From an uncultured Collinsella sp. (lineage in GTDB: Bacteria; Actinomycetota; Coriobacteriia; Coriobacteriales; Coriobacteriaceae): a stretch of 21,058 nt of DNA. Under the pieces are notes generated by a model. It saw only the letters and a list, made by a program, of their open reading frames with translations. It had not been told where the DNA came from and did not search any database. The stretch spans positions 1 to 21,058 of the forward strand of contig CAUEPS010000027.1 of assembly GCA_959019775.1 (NCBI GenBank), given 5' to 3'. Below, piece after piece: positions 20,823 to 21,058 of this stretch. Position 1 is the stretch's first letter. Each line of letters starts with the position of its first letter. The position numbers and the translations under genes are program-made.

Positions 20823-21058
20823 CTAAGCCTTGGCGGCTTCAGCGTCGGCAGGAGCCTCAGCAGCGGCGGCGCGACCATACTCGGCCTTGCCCATCTCGGA
20901 CCACTCGGGCTCCTCGTCGGGCATGGAGCCGGCCTCCTTGCCGAAGAACTCCTTGAGGCAGTTGACGGCAACGATGAGGCCCAGGACCATCAGCAGGACG
21001 GCGAAGACGAGCTGCAGGCCCTTGGTGGCGGCGACGGAGACGGCGGCCGTGGTGGCGG
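20823..21058 (-). CDS. Membrane protein, C-terminal fragment (5' end outside window)
   Basis: The frame is open from the window edge to the TAG at 20825-20823, giving 78 residues. It contains one clear transmembrane helix (GLQLVFAVLLMVLGLIVAVNCL), then FFGKEAGSMPDEEPEWSEMGKAEYGRA and an Ala/Glu-rich tail, which should lie in the cytoplasm. An Ala/Val/Thr-rich stretch before the helix may be another membrane or loop segment. The tail of a multi-pass transporter is likely; a CstA-type carbon starvation/peptide permease is one guess from the helix-plus-short-tail plan, but I do not recognise it with confidence. Confidence 0.6.
   Translation of the reverse strand, partial: ATTAAVSVAATKGLQLVFAVLLMVLGLIVAVNCLKEFFGKEAGSMPDEEPEWSEMGKAEYGRAAAAEAPADAEAAKA

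Overview
The window (about 60% GC by eye) reads as chromosomal DNA of a gut actinobacterium of the Coriobacteriia, most likely a Collinsella. This is inferred from the gene set and protein styles: a sortase-anchored surface protein, a Tat-exported coiled-coil/NlpC-like hydrolase, a PTS-HAD fusion and a JetD-like TOPRIM protein. No database search was possible.

Layout. At 1-263 is the 3' end of a cell-wall-anchored surface protein. It faces a secreted peptidoglycan hydrolase (488-1693, minus), and a 136-bp palindromic element lies between them. Three plus-strand sugar genes follow, galE, malQ and glgP, each with its own Rho-independent terminator. Between the convergent terminators of glgP and the next operon lies a regular array of three 80-bp units, each a 57-bp inverted repeat (7247-7463). 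On the minus strand, 11968 down to 7603 is a four-gene ABC sugar importer operon: Tat lipoprotein binding protein, two permeases and an ATPase. A TreR/HutC-type GntR repressor (12275-12994, minus) is divergent from an 816-residue protein fusing PTS EIIC, EIIB and a Cof-type HAD phosphatase (13222-15672). Then come a polyprenyl diphosphate synthase, a protein with two peptidoglycan-binding modules but no signal peptide, and tRNA-Gln(UUG). The last part is a 490-bp intergenic stretch with tRNA-like relics, a dispersed repeat and a large hairpin, then a JetD-like TOPRIM protein (18460-20643, minus) and the 3' end of a membrane protein gene.

How it fits together. The centre looks like an alpha-glucoside and glucan utilisation locus. 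The ABC system would import oligosaccharides. The PTS fusion would import and phosphorylate a disaccharide, and its own HAD domain might remove the phosphate. MalQ and GlgP would turn maltodextrin and glycogen into glucose and glucose-1-phosphate, and GalE links to UDP-sugars. The core TTGTTTAAAC, or a one-base variant, occurs upstream of malQ, the ABC operon, the GntR gene and the PTS fusion, which suggests one GntR regulon.

The items most worth a second look are the EIIC-EIIB-HAD fusion, the 80-bp hairpin array, the JetD-like protein with no JetABC partners in view, and the shared operator motif.
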